Part shown: positions 1 to 12,300 of the stretch, one piece after another | Numbering within the stretch: the first letter of the stretch is position 1 | How the letters are laid out: each line of letters opens with the position of its first letter | From: Symbiodinium natans | Lineage: Eukaryota; Sar; Dinophyceae; Suessiales; Symbiodiniaceae | Direction of reading: 5' to 3' | Assembly: GCA_905221605.1 (NCBI GenBank) | Contig: CAJNDS010002520.1 | Span: 62,001-126,000, forward strand | DNA length: 64,000 bases | Position numbers and translations under genes: made by a program | The notes under the pieces: model-generated | What the model was told of the DNA's origin: nothing | The model's input: the letters and a program-made list of their open reading frames with translations, nothing else | Databases searched by the model: none

Positions 1-377
1 GATGCCGTGGTTGTGTTGGCGGAAATATAGATGTCCCACGATCCATCCGACGGGCACTCTCTAGGCTAAACTCCTAGCTTTGTAGTCAACAAGAGTCTGT
101 AGCAAGAGAGCCATTCATTCCGTGCAGGTGGCTTTACGTCATCATAGATCCACAACATGGGTGTTTTCCCAAATAGGGGTACCCTGAATATACCCCCAAA
201 TTAGTATAATGATAACCCCGAGTATAGGAACGCCCTCAAAAAGGTAACCCCTATCTACGGAACCCCCCAAATCGTTCTTCCAAATTCTCGAGCGAACCCT
301 AAACCCCAAACCCTATACACCCTAAACCCAAACCCTAAACCCTAAAACCTAAAACCTAAACCCAAAACCCTAACAAG

Positions 378-480
378 AGTCCTGCCAAGGCCATCCGAAT
401 GCTGTCCTTCTCTGGTCAGCTCACCCTCGACTGCGTTGATCTGAAGCTGCCGGAGCCTGCCTTGCCTAAGTCCTCAGGAG
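378..480 (+). CDS. Coding exon, possibly of the VPS13-like gene
   Basis: An open stretch of about 34 codons (reads ..AIRMLSFSGQLTLDC.., then ..LKLPEPALPKSSG) sits between telomere-like repeats on both sides. A 3' splice site lies at ACAAG|AGT just after CCCTAA repeats, and a 5' splice site at GGAG|GTTTAGGG is made of the repeat itself. Composition and lack of repeats look coding. It precedes clear VPS13 exons on the same strand, so membership in that gene is inferred. I do not recognise the segment itself. Confidence 0.4.
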
Positions 481-724
481 GTTTAGGGTTTAGGGTTTGG
501 GGTTTAGGGTTTAGGGTCCTGAAGCAAAAAGGGTTTAGGGTTAAGGGTTTAGGGTTTATCTCTAGCCCCCTTAAGAATTATTTGTCTCAAGAGAGTTTTA
601 AACATGAGATTTGTTTATAAAGGTTCTAAGGGGAGTGTAGTCAGTGGTTCATTGTGACGCACTTTCGAAGTCAGAGAGGAAGCTCAGTGAAGATACGTGC
701 CAGGGAATGTCGGGGACCTCCGTA

Positions 725-764
725 TAGCATCTGAAGCCCACAAGTAGCATCTGAAGCCCACAAG
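725..764. repeat. 20-bp tandem duplication (2 copies)
   Basis: TAGCATCTGAAGCCCACAAG occurs twice head to tail without mismatch. It is a simple local duplication in a probable intron. Confidence 0.85.
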
Positions 765-1246
765 TCCGGATTCAAGATAGCGGCACCAAAGCATGCGCTC
801 GATACTACTTGAATACATACAGCCTCTCAAGACACTCACGGGTGGGAGTTGGGAGCATGCAAATGGTTTGCGGCCTAATTACGGGCCACAATATCTCTTT
901 CCCGCTCTCTCTGCCCTACTCTGCCCTACCCTTCCCTACCTCTACTCTACTCTACTCTGCTCTACTCTCAAAACACACCTAGATGACTCCTGCGATCTGC
1001 AACGTACTGATTGCGGCTCACTTCACGTATGAAACCTCGAGCTGTGGACCCTCAACTCCCTGACCCGCGAACGGATAACTGCACCAAACAGCCTACGGAG
1101 CCCAAAGGAGCCCCTTCAGGCCCCCACTAAGCCCTAAACCCGAAGCCCTAAGCCCTCACACCCCCCCCCCCCCAAAGAGAAAAGAAAAACGAAAAGAAAA
1201 ACAACCAAAAAAAATCAAAAAGATGCAGCAACAAAGCAAAAAGCAG

Positions 1247-1320
1247 GAGCGGAACATCCCTCCGCACCGCGGCTCCCTCAATGACTTCATCCGCGGGCTG
1301 GGCGCAATGTTCCCCGACTG
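1247..1320 (+). CDS. VPS13: VPS13 exon
   Basis: Begins after CAG and reads ERNIPPHRGSLNDFIRGLGA then MFPD. This resembles the family block that precedes the 'LVSH' segment (P..G...SP.DF..G..KG). The exon ends at TG|GTCCCT (GT donor). The two leftover bases join the G at 1828 to give Trp. Confidence 0.55.
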
Positions 1321-4300
1321 GTCCCTTCAAGCGGGGGAGAACCCTAAACGCTGAACCCCAAGCCCCAAGCCCTTAACTTGCTGGGGTGTGTAGGGTTGAG
1401 GAGTTTAGGGTTTAGGGTTTAGGGTGAGATTTGGGGTGGAGGCGTCGAGTTCGGAGGCTTCTGAAGTTTGCTTCTCGCAGTTTTGGGACTCACGGGTATA
1501 GACTTCGGGTCGGTATAAGTAGGGATTAGCGTTCTAGTGATTCTGGTTTTAGGAAAACGGGTTTAGGGCTCTGAGGTTAAGGGTTTTTGGGTTTTTGAGT
1601 TTAGGGTTTCTGGGTTTTTGAGTTTAGGGTTTTTGGGTTTAGGGTTTAGCTACTTACGTCGAGTGGCACCAACTCCGGGCGAAGTGCCAAGCCTGTTGCA
1701 AAAGGGTTTTGGGCTCTGATTTCTGGCAAGATTGTCCGGAGCCCAATATTCAAAAAGGGCTCTCATCTTCTAATCTTTGTTGGTTCAGTAATCCCAGAGC
1801 CCCCCTCCCCCCCACCCACCCCTCAAGGTATGCAATGAATCTGCTCAGCCATGCTGGGGCCGTGCTGGGAAAGAGCTCTGCAGCCTGGAGCAAGATTGGG
1901 TTTAGGGTTTAGGGTTTGGGGTTCAGGGTTCAGGGTCCAGGGTTTCGGGTGGTGGTGGAGGGCTTACGGTGTTATTCATTAGTGCCTATAGTCATTATCA
2001 GGAATTTGCCCTCTGTTTTGCTCCAGAAACCTCCCATTACAAACTCCACGCATTGAAGGGCCGAGAGCGACAGTCTCAAGTCGTAAGCCCCAAGCCCCTC
2101 AAGCCCAGCCCGAAACCGAAATTATCAAGACCAATTTGTTTCCCACCTAAACCCTAAACCCGTGCGCAAGAGCGACCCTCTCGAAAGCCTAGACCCCCAG
2201 AGTCATAAGCTGCGGCTTCGGAGTTTAAGGCCTTCTTTGGTGTCTCATGACATCGTCAGACGCTGGGGGGGAGGTGCAGGCAACATCCTGTTTGGGGCTT
2301 ATACAGGGCTGACTGGTGCTTAGAGGGGTTTACATGCTACAAGGGCAATCAAGCCAAGCAACTTGCCAAAGCAGGGCGGACTGCGGCAGGATAAGCTGCC
2401 GTAAGGGCGGTGTTATTTGCCCTCTAATGCCCAAGAAGCCCGGCACATGTTATCAGCGAAAATTGAGGCTGAATCTGCACAAGGCTGCGGGGCCTGAGCC
2501 CCAAACCTATGAACCCTGGGATGGCTCTGAAAGCTCGACTTGATCAGCCGTCTCGAGACCCGGGCAGATGGGCGTTTGCACTACTTAAGGCACAAAACTC
2601 CCATTTTTTTGCTTCGGCAACTCATGTCATGCAAGACAAGTTCGTCAAGTATCCCTAATGCGTCTCAAATCCGGCAATCCTGATCATCACATGTAGAATC
2701 AATGCTGACACCCGGGCTGCCAGTTCAACGGAGCAATCTGGGGGGAGACGAAGCTGGGCAATACCCCTTGCTAGCTTGAAGCCCTTACAAAGTGCCACAA
2801 CGGCAACCGCAACCACAACCACACCTCAACCCTAAAACCCGCAAGCCCTCTGCCCACAATCTCAGTCTGCAAGGTTCTGAACCTGCCACGCGTGCCGCTG
2901 AGGATCCTGATGACCGGGAGCAGTTCCGGAGCTGGGAGAGAAGAGGGCTTAGTTGAGGGTTTAGGTTTTCGGGTTTCGAGCCGCTTTCGAATGTGAGGGT
3001 AGGTGGCCATTTGGGGTGGCTTCACGAAACACCCTCAGCCCTCTGGCAAGTTTGGTGCCAATGCCTGGTAGACTCCGTATCCCCCTAGCCTGAGAGCCCT
3101 CCACAAGGAAGGCAGAACACTTTAGGGCAACAGGCGCTGGCGATGAACGTGCATTCGCCTCAAATTGCAGTGAACCCCCCATCCCCCCAAAACCCAGCCC
3201 CCTAAACACTAGAACCCCTAAACCCCTAAACTCCTAAAACCCCTAGCCTAAACACCGAAAAACATTTTGGCCCCCTCCACTGCCCCTCCTGAAGTCGCTA
3301 AGCCCCAGCCGGAGCCGGAGCTCCAGGCTATGTGACTGATTCGTTCTCCTTGATGACTGGCGAGGTCGGGGTGGGGGTCGAGATGTCCTTGGTTGGTTGG
3401 AATTCCACAGTTTTTAGTATTTCGGTTTAGGGTTTCCCCAGGACGTGCTGAAAAACACTTCCGTTGGAGTAGGGCGCTAGCTCAGGGAGCGATCTTTGTG
3501 GATACCCCTGCTGCGAAAGAATAGCAGCACCGTCTCCGACGCTTTGCGGTTCTGTGCCCTCACGGTTGTCAGATCGTGACTGTAGTCATCGGCAGCATGC
3601 AGGATCTGCGCCACACCAGTTTTAAAGCAACTTGCAAGCTTACCCAGTGACATCCTAGAGGCCCTATTAAAGTGGTAGAAAGGCAGACGCAACAGCCCCC
3701 ATACTGCACATACCTCAACCTTGAGAAAGGATGAACCTAGCAGCACTAGTGTCTACCGAATGCTTGGGAGGGGCCCACTGCTTTTAAGGGGCTTCTGGGT
3801 CTCCAAGTTCTCAAACCCGCACCTTCATATGCTGAACTGAAGACGGTTGAGGGCCAGAAAGTCCTTGCTGCCTCGGCCCTGACCTGCACTCGAAGCCCAG
3901 GGTCCTCCATGCGAAGAGTCCTTAAGCATCAAATGCCTGTGACAGTCGACTTTTGCCACTTGGAGCGCCGGCAAGACAAGGCACATAGTCATAGTCGTAA
4001 GCTCCGAGACACTTCCAGGCAATGCAGCACCCCCATGACTCTGCACGCGCGCGCGCGCGTGCTCGCGAGCGGCGTGCGTGAGCAAGGCTGCCTCGTTGCT
4101 CAGCACCCTGACGCTGGATGAGGAGCACCTCCCGACGCAAGCAAAGCAGGTCTGGGATGGTTTGGGGTTTCAGGCGACGTCCATGTGCCCTATAAGCACA
4201 GCGCAACGGCCGAAAATGGCGGTTGACCGTTTGATCTACATCTACATGGGGATCTGTGAAATGAGGGCTACCTTATTGGATTCCTTATGATAAGGGGATC

Positions 4301-5580
4301 CTACTATTTGGGGATCACCATGTTGGGGGTCCTCTATTTTCGGAAGTATTTTAATATACGACGAACAAGACCCGAAAATGGCTCATGTTTCAGATCAACC
4401 CTCAATCCAGAACTTTCCACCGCCAAGCCGACACCCACTTAGCACCTCGCATCTCACTGCCCAAGCTGAGCTACCCTAAACCATAAACCCAAAAAGCCCT
4501 AAACCCTAAACTGCCCTAAACCTTCCCGAAACGGAGTGTCCGTAGCCCCGGCATCCTGCAATGCAACCCCTTATGACCGGTTCAGGCATGGAGCCTTAAA
4601 ACCCATATGGGGACTTCCAAAAACCAGGGGATACTTTGAGGGATTTGAGGGCTCCTAGAACAAGAACTGCTTAGAAGGTTGGCGGACTTCTTTGCTTTGA
4701 GCTCAAGCTCTGCAAGAAAAACGCACCGCTTAGACCCCTGAAACCCTAAGCGTGGCAGCTTCAAGCGGAAGGCAGAGACCACAAAAAGCCCCTTGCTTAC
4801 CACAGGGGACTAATAGTATTCCCTTATGGTCCCTTTGCATTTATACTATAGTATTCCTCAAAGCCCTAAACCCTGAACCCTAAACCCTATTCTAATTATT
4901 AAGGCCCCTTGCTTACCCCGTCCGAGGTACATTGCCCGTCAGAGGCAGATCCGAAACGCCAAGCAGATCGAGCAGCTTGCATGAAGTTAAGCCCTAAACC
5001 CTAACCCTAAACCCTAAACCCTAAACCCTAAACCCCCTAAACCCCCTAATGTTGACCTCGTAATAATAACCCCCCCCCCCCCCTTCAATCAAACCCCCCC
5101 AAATAGAGTAGGGCCCCTTTGAATAAGGATTCCTTTCCTTAGAGCCCCCCTTCAATCAAACTCCCCCCAAAAAAACCAGCCCCGACTTGGCGTACTTTAT
5201 TCCCAGGGCTTTATTATTGCGGCCGGGACCCCTGGCGCACTTTAATATCAGGGGGTTCAATAATACGAGGTTAACATTAAACCCTAAGCCCTAAACCCTA
5301 GTAGAGAACTGGTGAGCCCGTGGGTTGGGGAGCTGCATCAGTAGGGCAGGTGTCTTGATGAAATGCATGTGCTTTGGGGTGGGAGGCTCTTGCGGAATGC
5401 TGACCGAGGAGCATCCAAGATGGACTGGCTGAAGCCGGAAAGTCTTTGCAAGAAGGCCGCTTGACGGGAAGCAGGAGAGCCTATTTCAAGAGTGAGCGCA
5501 TTAGGGTCACAGGCTAAGGCTGTGCATGCATCCGTCGAAATGTGACGTAGAGAGAAGCCAAGCTCGTGTATCAGAGAGCT

Positions 5581-5620
<40 letters not shown>

Positions 5621-8600
5621 GAGGGAGAGAGAGAGTCCCAGCAGAAGAAGAGAGACTGAGTGAGAGATAGAAAGAGAGTTCCCTTTAACTCTCTTGGCCC
5701 GAAAATATGAAGAGAGTGAGAGAGTGAGGCTTCTGATGGCCTAGCTTAAGCGCCCTTTTCTGAATTACCACTTATCAATAGTGCTACTCGTAGCAACCAC
5801 CGTTGCAGTTGTACTTGTTGTCACCAACGTGGTCATTGTGCAACCCTAAACCCTATACCCTATACCCTTTACCCTAAACCCTAAGCCAGCATTAGCAATG
5901 AGTCGAGGAATGGAGGGCCTGGCAGACATCGTCCGGGAGCCGATGAAGGGCGCTGAGCAGGATGGCGTTGCAGGCAAGGGGTTTAGGGGTTTGGGGTTTA
6001 GGGGTTTGGGGTTTAGGTTTAGGGTTTAGGTTTACCGTTGCTGCGTCCACTGCTTCGATGACACAAGCATGACACAAGCTCCTCCCGCCTCATTTCTACT
6101 GCTGTTGCTGCCGCTGCTATTTCCACTACTAGTCCGCCAGGGCTCCAATTCCTTTTACTGCGGCTATTACTCATTGCTGCGTACAGGCAGGCTGCATGAC
6201 CGAATTGCCTGGATGTAAGAGCAATCTCCAGGTCACAACTCCCGGCATCCTAAACCCTGAACCTCCCCAAGTAAACCCTAAACCCTAAACCCTAGTCCCT
6301 AAACCCTAAACCCTAAACCCTAAACCCTAAACCCTAAACACTAAACCTCCCCAAGTCCTCCCGACCTTCTTTGGCTCCAAGGCTTCTTCGCCGGGTTGGG
6401 CAAAGGCCTCGTGGGCTCCTTCGTGAAGCCGGCCCATGGCTGAGAGTTCTTGCGAGGGTTTAGGGTTTAGGGTTTAGGGTTTAGGGTTTAGGGTTTAGGG
6501 TTTGGAGATGATAGCTAGGGATGATAGCTAGGGTTTGGAGATGATAACTTGGGATGTTCGCCCTTATAGTAACAGTCCTCAATAGGGATTATAGTACCCG
6601 CTAGTATAGTCCTATTAAGGACTGTTAGTATAGGGGGAAGCATCCCAAATCATAAGGACTAGCACAAGGGTCTGAAGGCGATTGAAAGAGCCTTATAAGG
6701 ACCTTCGGAGATGATAGAAGCATGAACATAAGGGTTTTAAGGTGGTTTACAAGGAGTTTACAAGGAGTTTGAGGGAGTGTAAAGGGCTCAGGGTTTAGGG
6801 TTTAGGGTCTAGGGTTAGGGTTCACAAAGTTTGAAGTGTTTTTGGTCTTCTTGAAGCTCAAGGAAAGGCTCCCCTCGCAGACTTTCATCAGGGTAGGCTC
6901 GGTTCGTTTGTACGAGCTTGGAGACTTGGAGGTAGCTTTCGGGGAGGCATGATGGGATGCCGGTCTTTCCTTCCACCCATATCCCCCCTTGGGAATCATT
7001 TTTTTTATTTTTGTTTATATAAAACCCAAGAGGATGTTAAACATACTGCTTTTATTAAGGTTCTGGGAGTATAGCCACAGCTAGCTGCCAAGATTCTTAT
7101 TTCATTCCCATCCCCAGCAAATGCCCAGGTTTCCAACGTTGGCATCGCTATCCGTGACGTGGGATCAGGCTCTGCCAGCGTTTGCACTGGCATGTTCGGC
7201 TGTTTTGTTTTAGTTTCCCCAGGTTCATATGCCGCAGCAAGACGGAAATTTGGCTGTGTTTGCGTGTAAGATCGCAAAGATCTCCTGTCGCCTACGTCGA
7301 GATCGCATTGCTGCAGCAGTGGCTGGTTGAAAAGCCCCCCGTCGTACGCCTGAGTTCTAACGTCGGTATCTCTTCAAAAGTTGCAGGCGTCGGCCTTCCG
7401 CGAACCCTGCTGCTTTGATGCGCGAGACTATACGAGAATAACATGACAGCTGCCTGAAAATGCCGTCGAATAGGGTTTCGAGATGCTCAGAGTCTAGGGC
7501 GCACACAGGCATTGCAAGCACCATCAATCCGGACACCAATGCCACGAAGCGCCGGCGGCGGCGCTTCCGTGAGAGGCAGGCAATGAGCCCGAAACCCTGA
7601 ACCACACCCTATGTAAACCCAAACGACCCAAGCAGCGCGAAGACTTCCAGAACAGCCCAGCCCCTATAAGGGCAAGAGCAGCTGCAGTTGGGTTCGGCCT
7701 CAGAGCACAGGACGTTCTAGGACTTCGGCAAAAGCGAAACCCCTAAACCCTAAACCCTAAACCCTAGTTTGGACTCATCTGGCGGTCTAAGGACCTCCCT
7801 TGATGCCCCCCCAAGAAACAGTCACTGGATCCTCTTTGTGCCGGCAAAGCTTATCCTTTATAGGGTTTAGGGTTTAGGGTTTAGGATCCTGTTTGTGCCC
7901 CAACACTAAAGAGGGCATCAGTAGCCGGAATAGCAATGGAGCATGAGAATCCTTAAGCAAAACGAAGAGAGCCAAACTTGGTACGATTCGGGCATGGGGG
8001 CCAGGCTTATCTTCTCGGTATCGTTACGACTTCATCGGATGATCCCAGAAGGGCATCCCTAAACCCCTAAGCCAAAACCTGCAACACCCCTAAACCCTAA
8101 AAAAAACCCTAAACCCCGAACCCCTAAACCCCCTAAAACCCCTAACCCCTAAATCTCTAAACCCCTAAACCCCTAAACCCCTAAACCCCTGAACCCCTAA
8201 ACCCCTAAACCCCTAAACCTCTAATCCTAAACTGAAGGCAGCCCCGCCTGCTCTTCGGGAAGCTGGGTGTCGTTCGCCCCTGGTGTGAACTGGAGGCTTG
8301 TGTAGTATACTTGGAGTCTAGAGCAGGAAGGGTTAAAGGTTGCAAAGGGATAACAAGGGTTCCAGTGGCTGCGCCAAACAAAGTTCAGAGTCTGTTCGGA
8401 TCGTGCTGGGACGGCCGTTGGCCCAAAGGGCGAAAACTTGCCGGGGCTTCAGCGATGAATGCACTGGTGTGGGCCATACTCCAAATCCATTCCCAATATC
8501 AAGGACCCCGCTGCAGTCCCAAATGTGCCTAAACCCTAAACGCTAGATGCAGTGTGGTTGCGAGGCTGCTAGGCAGGTGGCAAAAAACCTAAACTCTAAA

Positions 8601-9270
8601 CTCTGAACTCTAGACCCTGAACTCTAAACCCGAAACCCAAACCCTATCGAGTCCACAGGGAGACAGAAACTGGGGCGGGAGGGGGGTTGCCCACGGAGCA
8701 CCGCGGAGGCGCAGCTCAACAAGCAGATCGGTGAGCTGCTGGTGTATGGTATCGAGGAGGTGCCTGGGTATTTAGGGTTTACGGTGTAGGGCTAGGGTTT
8801 AGGGTTTAGGGTTTAGGGTTTAGGGTTTAGGGTTTAGGGTTTAGGGTTTAGGGTTTAGGGTGTCTGGGTTCAAAAGGGTTGAGAGTGTAAATTGCGCCTT
8901 GGGATATTTAGGGTTTATGGCTTCGGGCTTGGCATATGTCATATCTTGCCTTCTGGGAATATCTATCCGAGGGTGAAGAGGGCCAACCTGGCAGGTGTTT
9001 ATCAAATTGGGGGCCTCCTCGAAGGTCATGCCAGCTTTCGGTGGTCGCCTAGTTTGGCACGGGTTTTGGGCCCAGGGTCGCCTCTTCGCAGATAATCTAT
9101 GCAGACATACATATACATATACATACACATATACATATATTCACATATATATATATATAAAGAAGTATATATATATATATATATTTATTTATTTATATGT
9201 ATTCTTAGAGAGAGGCATGTGTACTTGTTTTTGCCGGTCAACCTGTGCTTTCACCGGGAGACGAAAAGCG

Positions 9271-9314
<44 letters not shown>

Positions 9315-12300
9315 GGGATGAGATGGGACGAGATGGGGATGTTGGGGGATGGTGTTATGTCGGTATGTGGCATTGCTTCGGGGAGGTCGGAGACTTGAGC
9401 CCATCCACACAGTACCCTAAACCCTAAACCCTAAACCCTAAACCCTAAACCCTAAACCCTAAACCCTAATTAAAACACAGGGACACAGTGGAGGACATTC
9501 GAATATGAAGTAACTCCAGCCCTGTGTTGGCCGGTTTCACCTCCTGGATCACTGGAGCACGCTGTTCGGGACGACCCCTTTTTGGGGGTTTAGGGTTTAG
9601 GGTTTAGGGTTTAGGGTTTAGGGTTTAGGGTTTAGGGTTTAGGGAGGGAAGAGAGAGAAAGAAAGACTTTGCCGCCTCGCCGAAGAAGATCTACCAGCAT
9701 CCTCCGAACACTGAGTGTGACAGTTGGTGTTTTGCTATCCGATGGGCGTAAGGAAGGTTGGCTCTCGATCTCAGCCCCACCCTTGTGTGCGCTGTACCTT
9801 AAGGGCTCTGTACCTATCTGTACCTGAGAGGTGATACCACTGACGTCTGGCACGAGGACGAAGAAGCTGGTCCTCTGCCTCTACCCAGAGCGAATGATGA
9901 TCGTGGAGCTGAGGCACGGGTGGCCTGAAATATACCTGCGTTCTTTCGCTTCCTTTTTCGGGCTTGGACCTGAGGGTGCTTTCAGGTGCTCAGGAGTCAG
10001 AGGGCTTGGCTGTCCGAAGACCATCAGGGCACTTGAGCCCTCAAGTCCTCCTTTGCTCGAGGTTTGGGGATCCTCGTGGCGGCCACGAGGCAGGGTGCGT
10101 GAGGGCGGTCTAGGTCTCCAGCGCAGAGAGGGGCTTGATGTCCCGGAGCCGTGACTGTTTGTATAGGGTTTAGGGTTTAGGGTTTGGGGTTTAGGGTTTA
10201 CCCTTTTACCTTTTTTGGGGTTCAAGGTTCCCTTATAAAGTAACCAACCCATAAAAGGGTGCCCAAAATATGGCTACTGGGCTACTAAGAGGCGGGATCC
10301 AGGAGTTTTTAAGCAGCCGGCATGCTGCATTGACAGGCAATGTCGTCTACCAGTGCGGCGGCGTTGGATCGTGATGAGGTGCTGATGAGCAAACCTCAAG
10401 ACGTAGGCCTCAAATCCTTCGTGCTTCATGGTAGGGAAGAGGATTGGATAAGTTCGAAATCTTTAGGACTTGGGACTTAAGATTGTTTCAAGAATCCCCG
10501 TTCCCAAGTAGCTGCCCTGGAACATGACACAGAAGGCAAAAGCAAGATTTCACCCGAGCTCGCTGGCTCTTTGTTTTGCAGGGAATTCGGGAATGAGGTG
10601 CCCTTGTAGAGCTCCGTGAAAGGCTACATTCCACAGCAGTAGATAGAACAGCAGACTGTCAGCTTCCCTTGTGGGGTTCATGAAGCCCGAAACCCTAGCC
10701 CCTGAACCCTGACCCCTAAGTAAACCCTCAACCCTAGCTTGCGGAGAGCGCGTGCCAACACCCTAAACCCTAGAGGAGGTATACACCTTCGGCCAGAAGA
10801 GGCCCAAAACCCTCAACAGCTCCACCTCACCGTCCTCCCATCCGTTCTGGAAGAACTTCCAGGTGTCGATTCGTATACGGTAGCCACAAGGTTTAGAGGA
10901 AAGGGTGGCAGCCCCAGGATTCTGGGTTTAGGATGCGACTTGGGTTTAGGGTTTCGGGTTTAGCGTTTGTTTCGAGTGAAGGAGGGATGTTTTCCAGAGG
11001 GTTGGGGCGTGGGCAGGCCGTTGACATCTTCCAAGCGGTGGATGCTGCCTTCCTTGCAAGTAGTGGGGTGGGGGGGGAGACCTGTTGCGCGCTGCGACTG
11101 GAGGTTTGACCCACGTTGACTCGCAGCATCTCGCAGCTCTAGGGCTTAGGGATGTGGTTTTGTAGGGCTTTAGACTCCTTAAGGGCAGTTATATGGGCCC
11201 TTAATAATGGTCCCTAACCTCCTTTGAAGCGTTCTGATGTATGGGCCCTTAATTTGTGTAGGGTGTGTAAGGGGCATATAAGGGGTACCCGTTTAAGGCC
11301 CATACTAAGGGACCGTGTAACTACCCTAAGAGACTCCTTACCTCGCAGGTCCATGGCCTGTTGTGCTTGGTCCGTCCTGTTTACACGAGCATCTCTTGCA
11401 AGCTCCATAGAATCCCTTGACAGTGGTACCCTTTGCCCTTTTTTTGGTTCAAGGTTCGGGAATAAAGTAACAAACCCTTTTGGGGTGCCCTTATAAATAT
11501 AGTATGGTTACTGGGTTACCGAGATACCCGCCTGCCATACATAATCTTGTTTGGGGATCTTCACAAGCTGAGCTGTTGATTCTGACTGCTTGGGTGTTAT
11601 GGATGTTTTGGGGTTTAGGGTTCTTAAGGTTTAGGGGTTCGGCTAGGGTTGAAAAGGTTTAGGGTTTAGGGTGTTAGCTTGTCCGAGTCTGGGTTCCACA
11701 AGCTGGTTATGGATACTCTTAGCCCACGTCAGAAGGCGAAGCTTGCTACAGCCCTTTCCCTCTCGGCACGGTGCCCTAGCAAAGGAGTCGGCGGTAAAGA
11801 TCGCGTCTCAAGTCCTCAAGTGCCTTGGCTTCCGTGAGCCCTTTGGGAAGCCACGATGGCTTCTTGGGGATTTGGGCTGTTTTTTTTTGTTTTTTTTTTT
11901 TTTTTGGGGGGGGGGGGGGAAGGGTTCAAACCCGAATCGAATCTAGGCTTAATGGGGTGGCACGCTCCTCCAGCGGTGCCCGGTATTGCATACAAGACTC
12001 TACATGTTGCGGCACGCAACGCGAGGCCAATCAACGCGGCGGTTTATTGCTGCGATGGCATTCAGTCTTCCAGCCGCACTCAGAGAGCCGAAGCGGAGGG
12101 CTCTTGGTTGAAGGTTTAGGGGGCGGAATACCTAGTATGGGGTAATATAATCCCCTTATAGTCCCAAAGGTTAACCATTAGTTCCCCCAGGTTACTGGAC
12201 AACTAAGAATAGATGTAGGAATTGTAGCACGTAGCAGTAGCGACATCCAACCCTCACTTGTTGTCCATGTCCCAGGCTTATACTTTAGAACCGATTCGGA

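Noticed and set aside
3270-3335. Spliced-leader-like ACATTTTGGCCCC and a short PSTAPPEVAKPQPEPELQAM frame with stop
   Set aside because: The match to the dinoflagellate leader's 'CATTTTGGCTCAAG' is too short and diverges. The proline-rich frame is too short to support, and it lies between VPS13 exons that join in phase.
4078-4149. ARM repeat at 4.1 kb (KAASLLSTLTLDEEHL)
   Set aside because: At first it looked like an ARM helix pair, but with the preceding Gly and following YIARQRQ exon it fits the VPS13 C-terminal region and joins those exons in phase.
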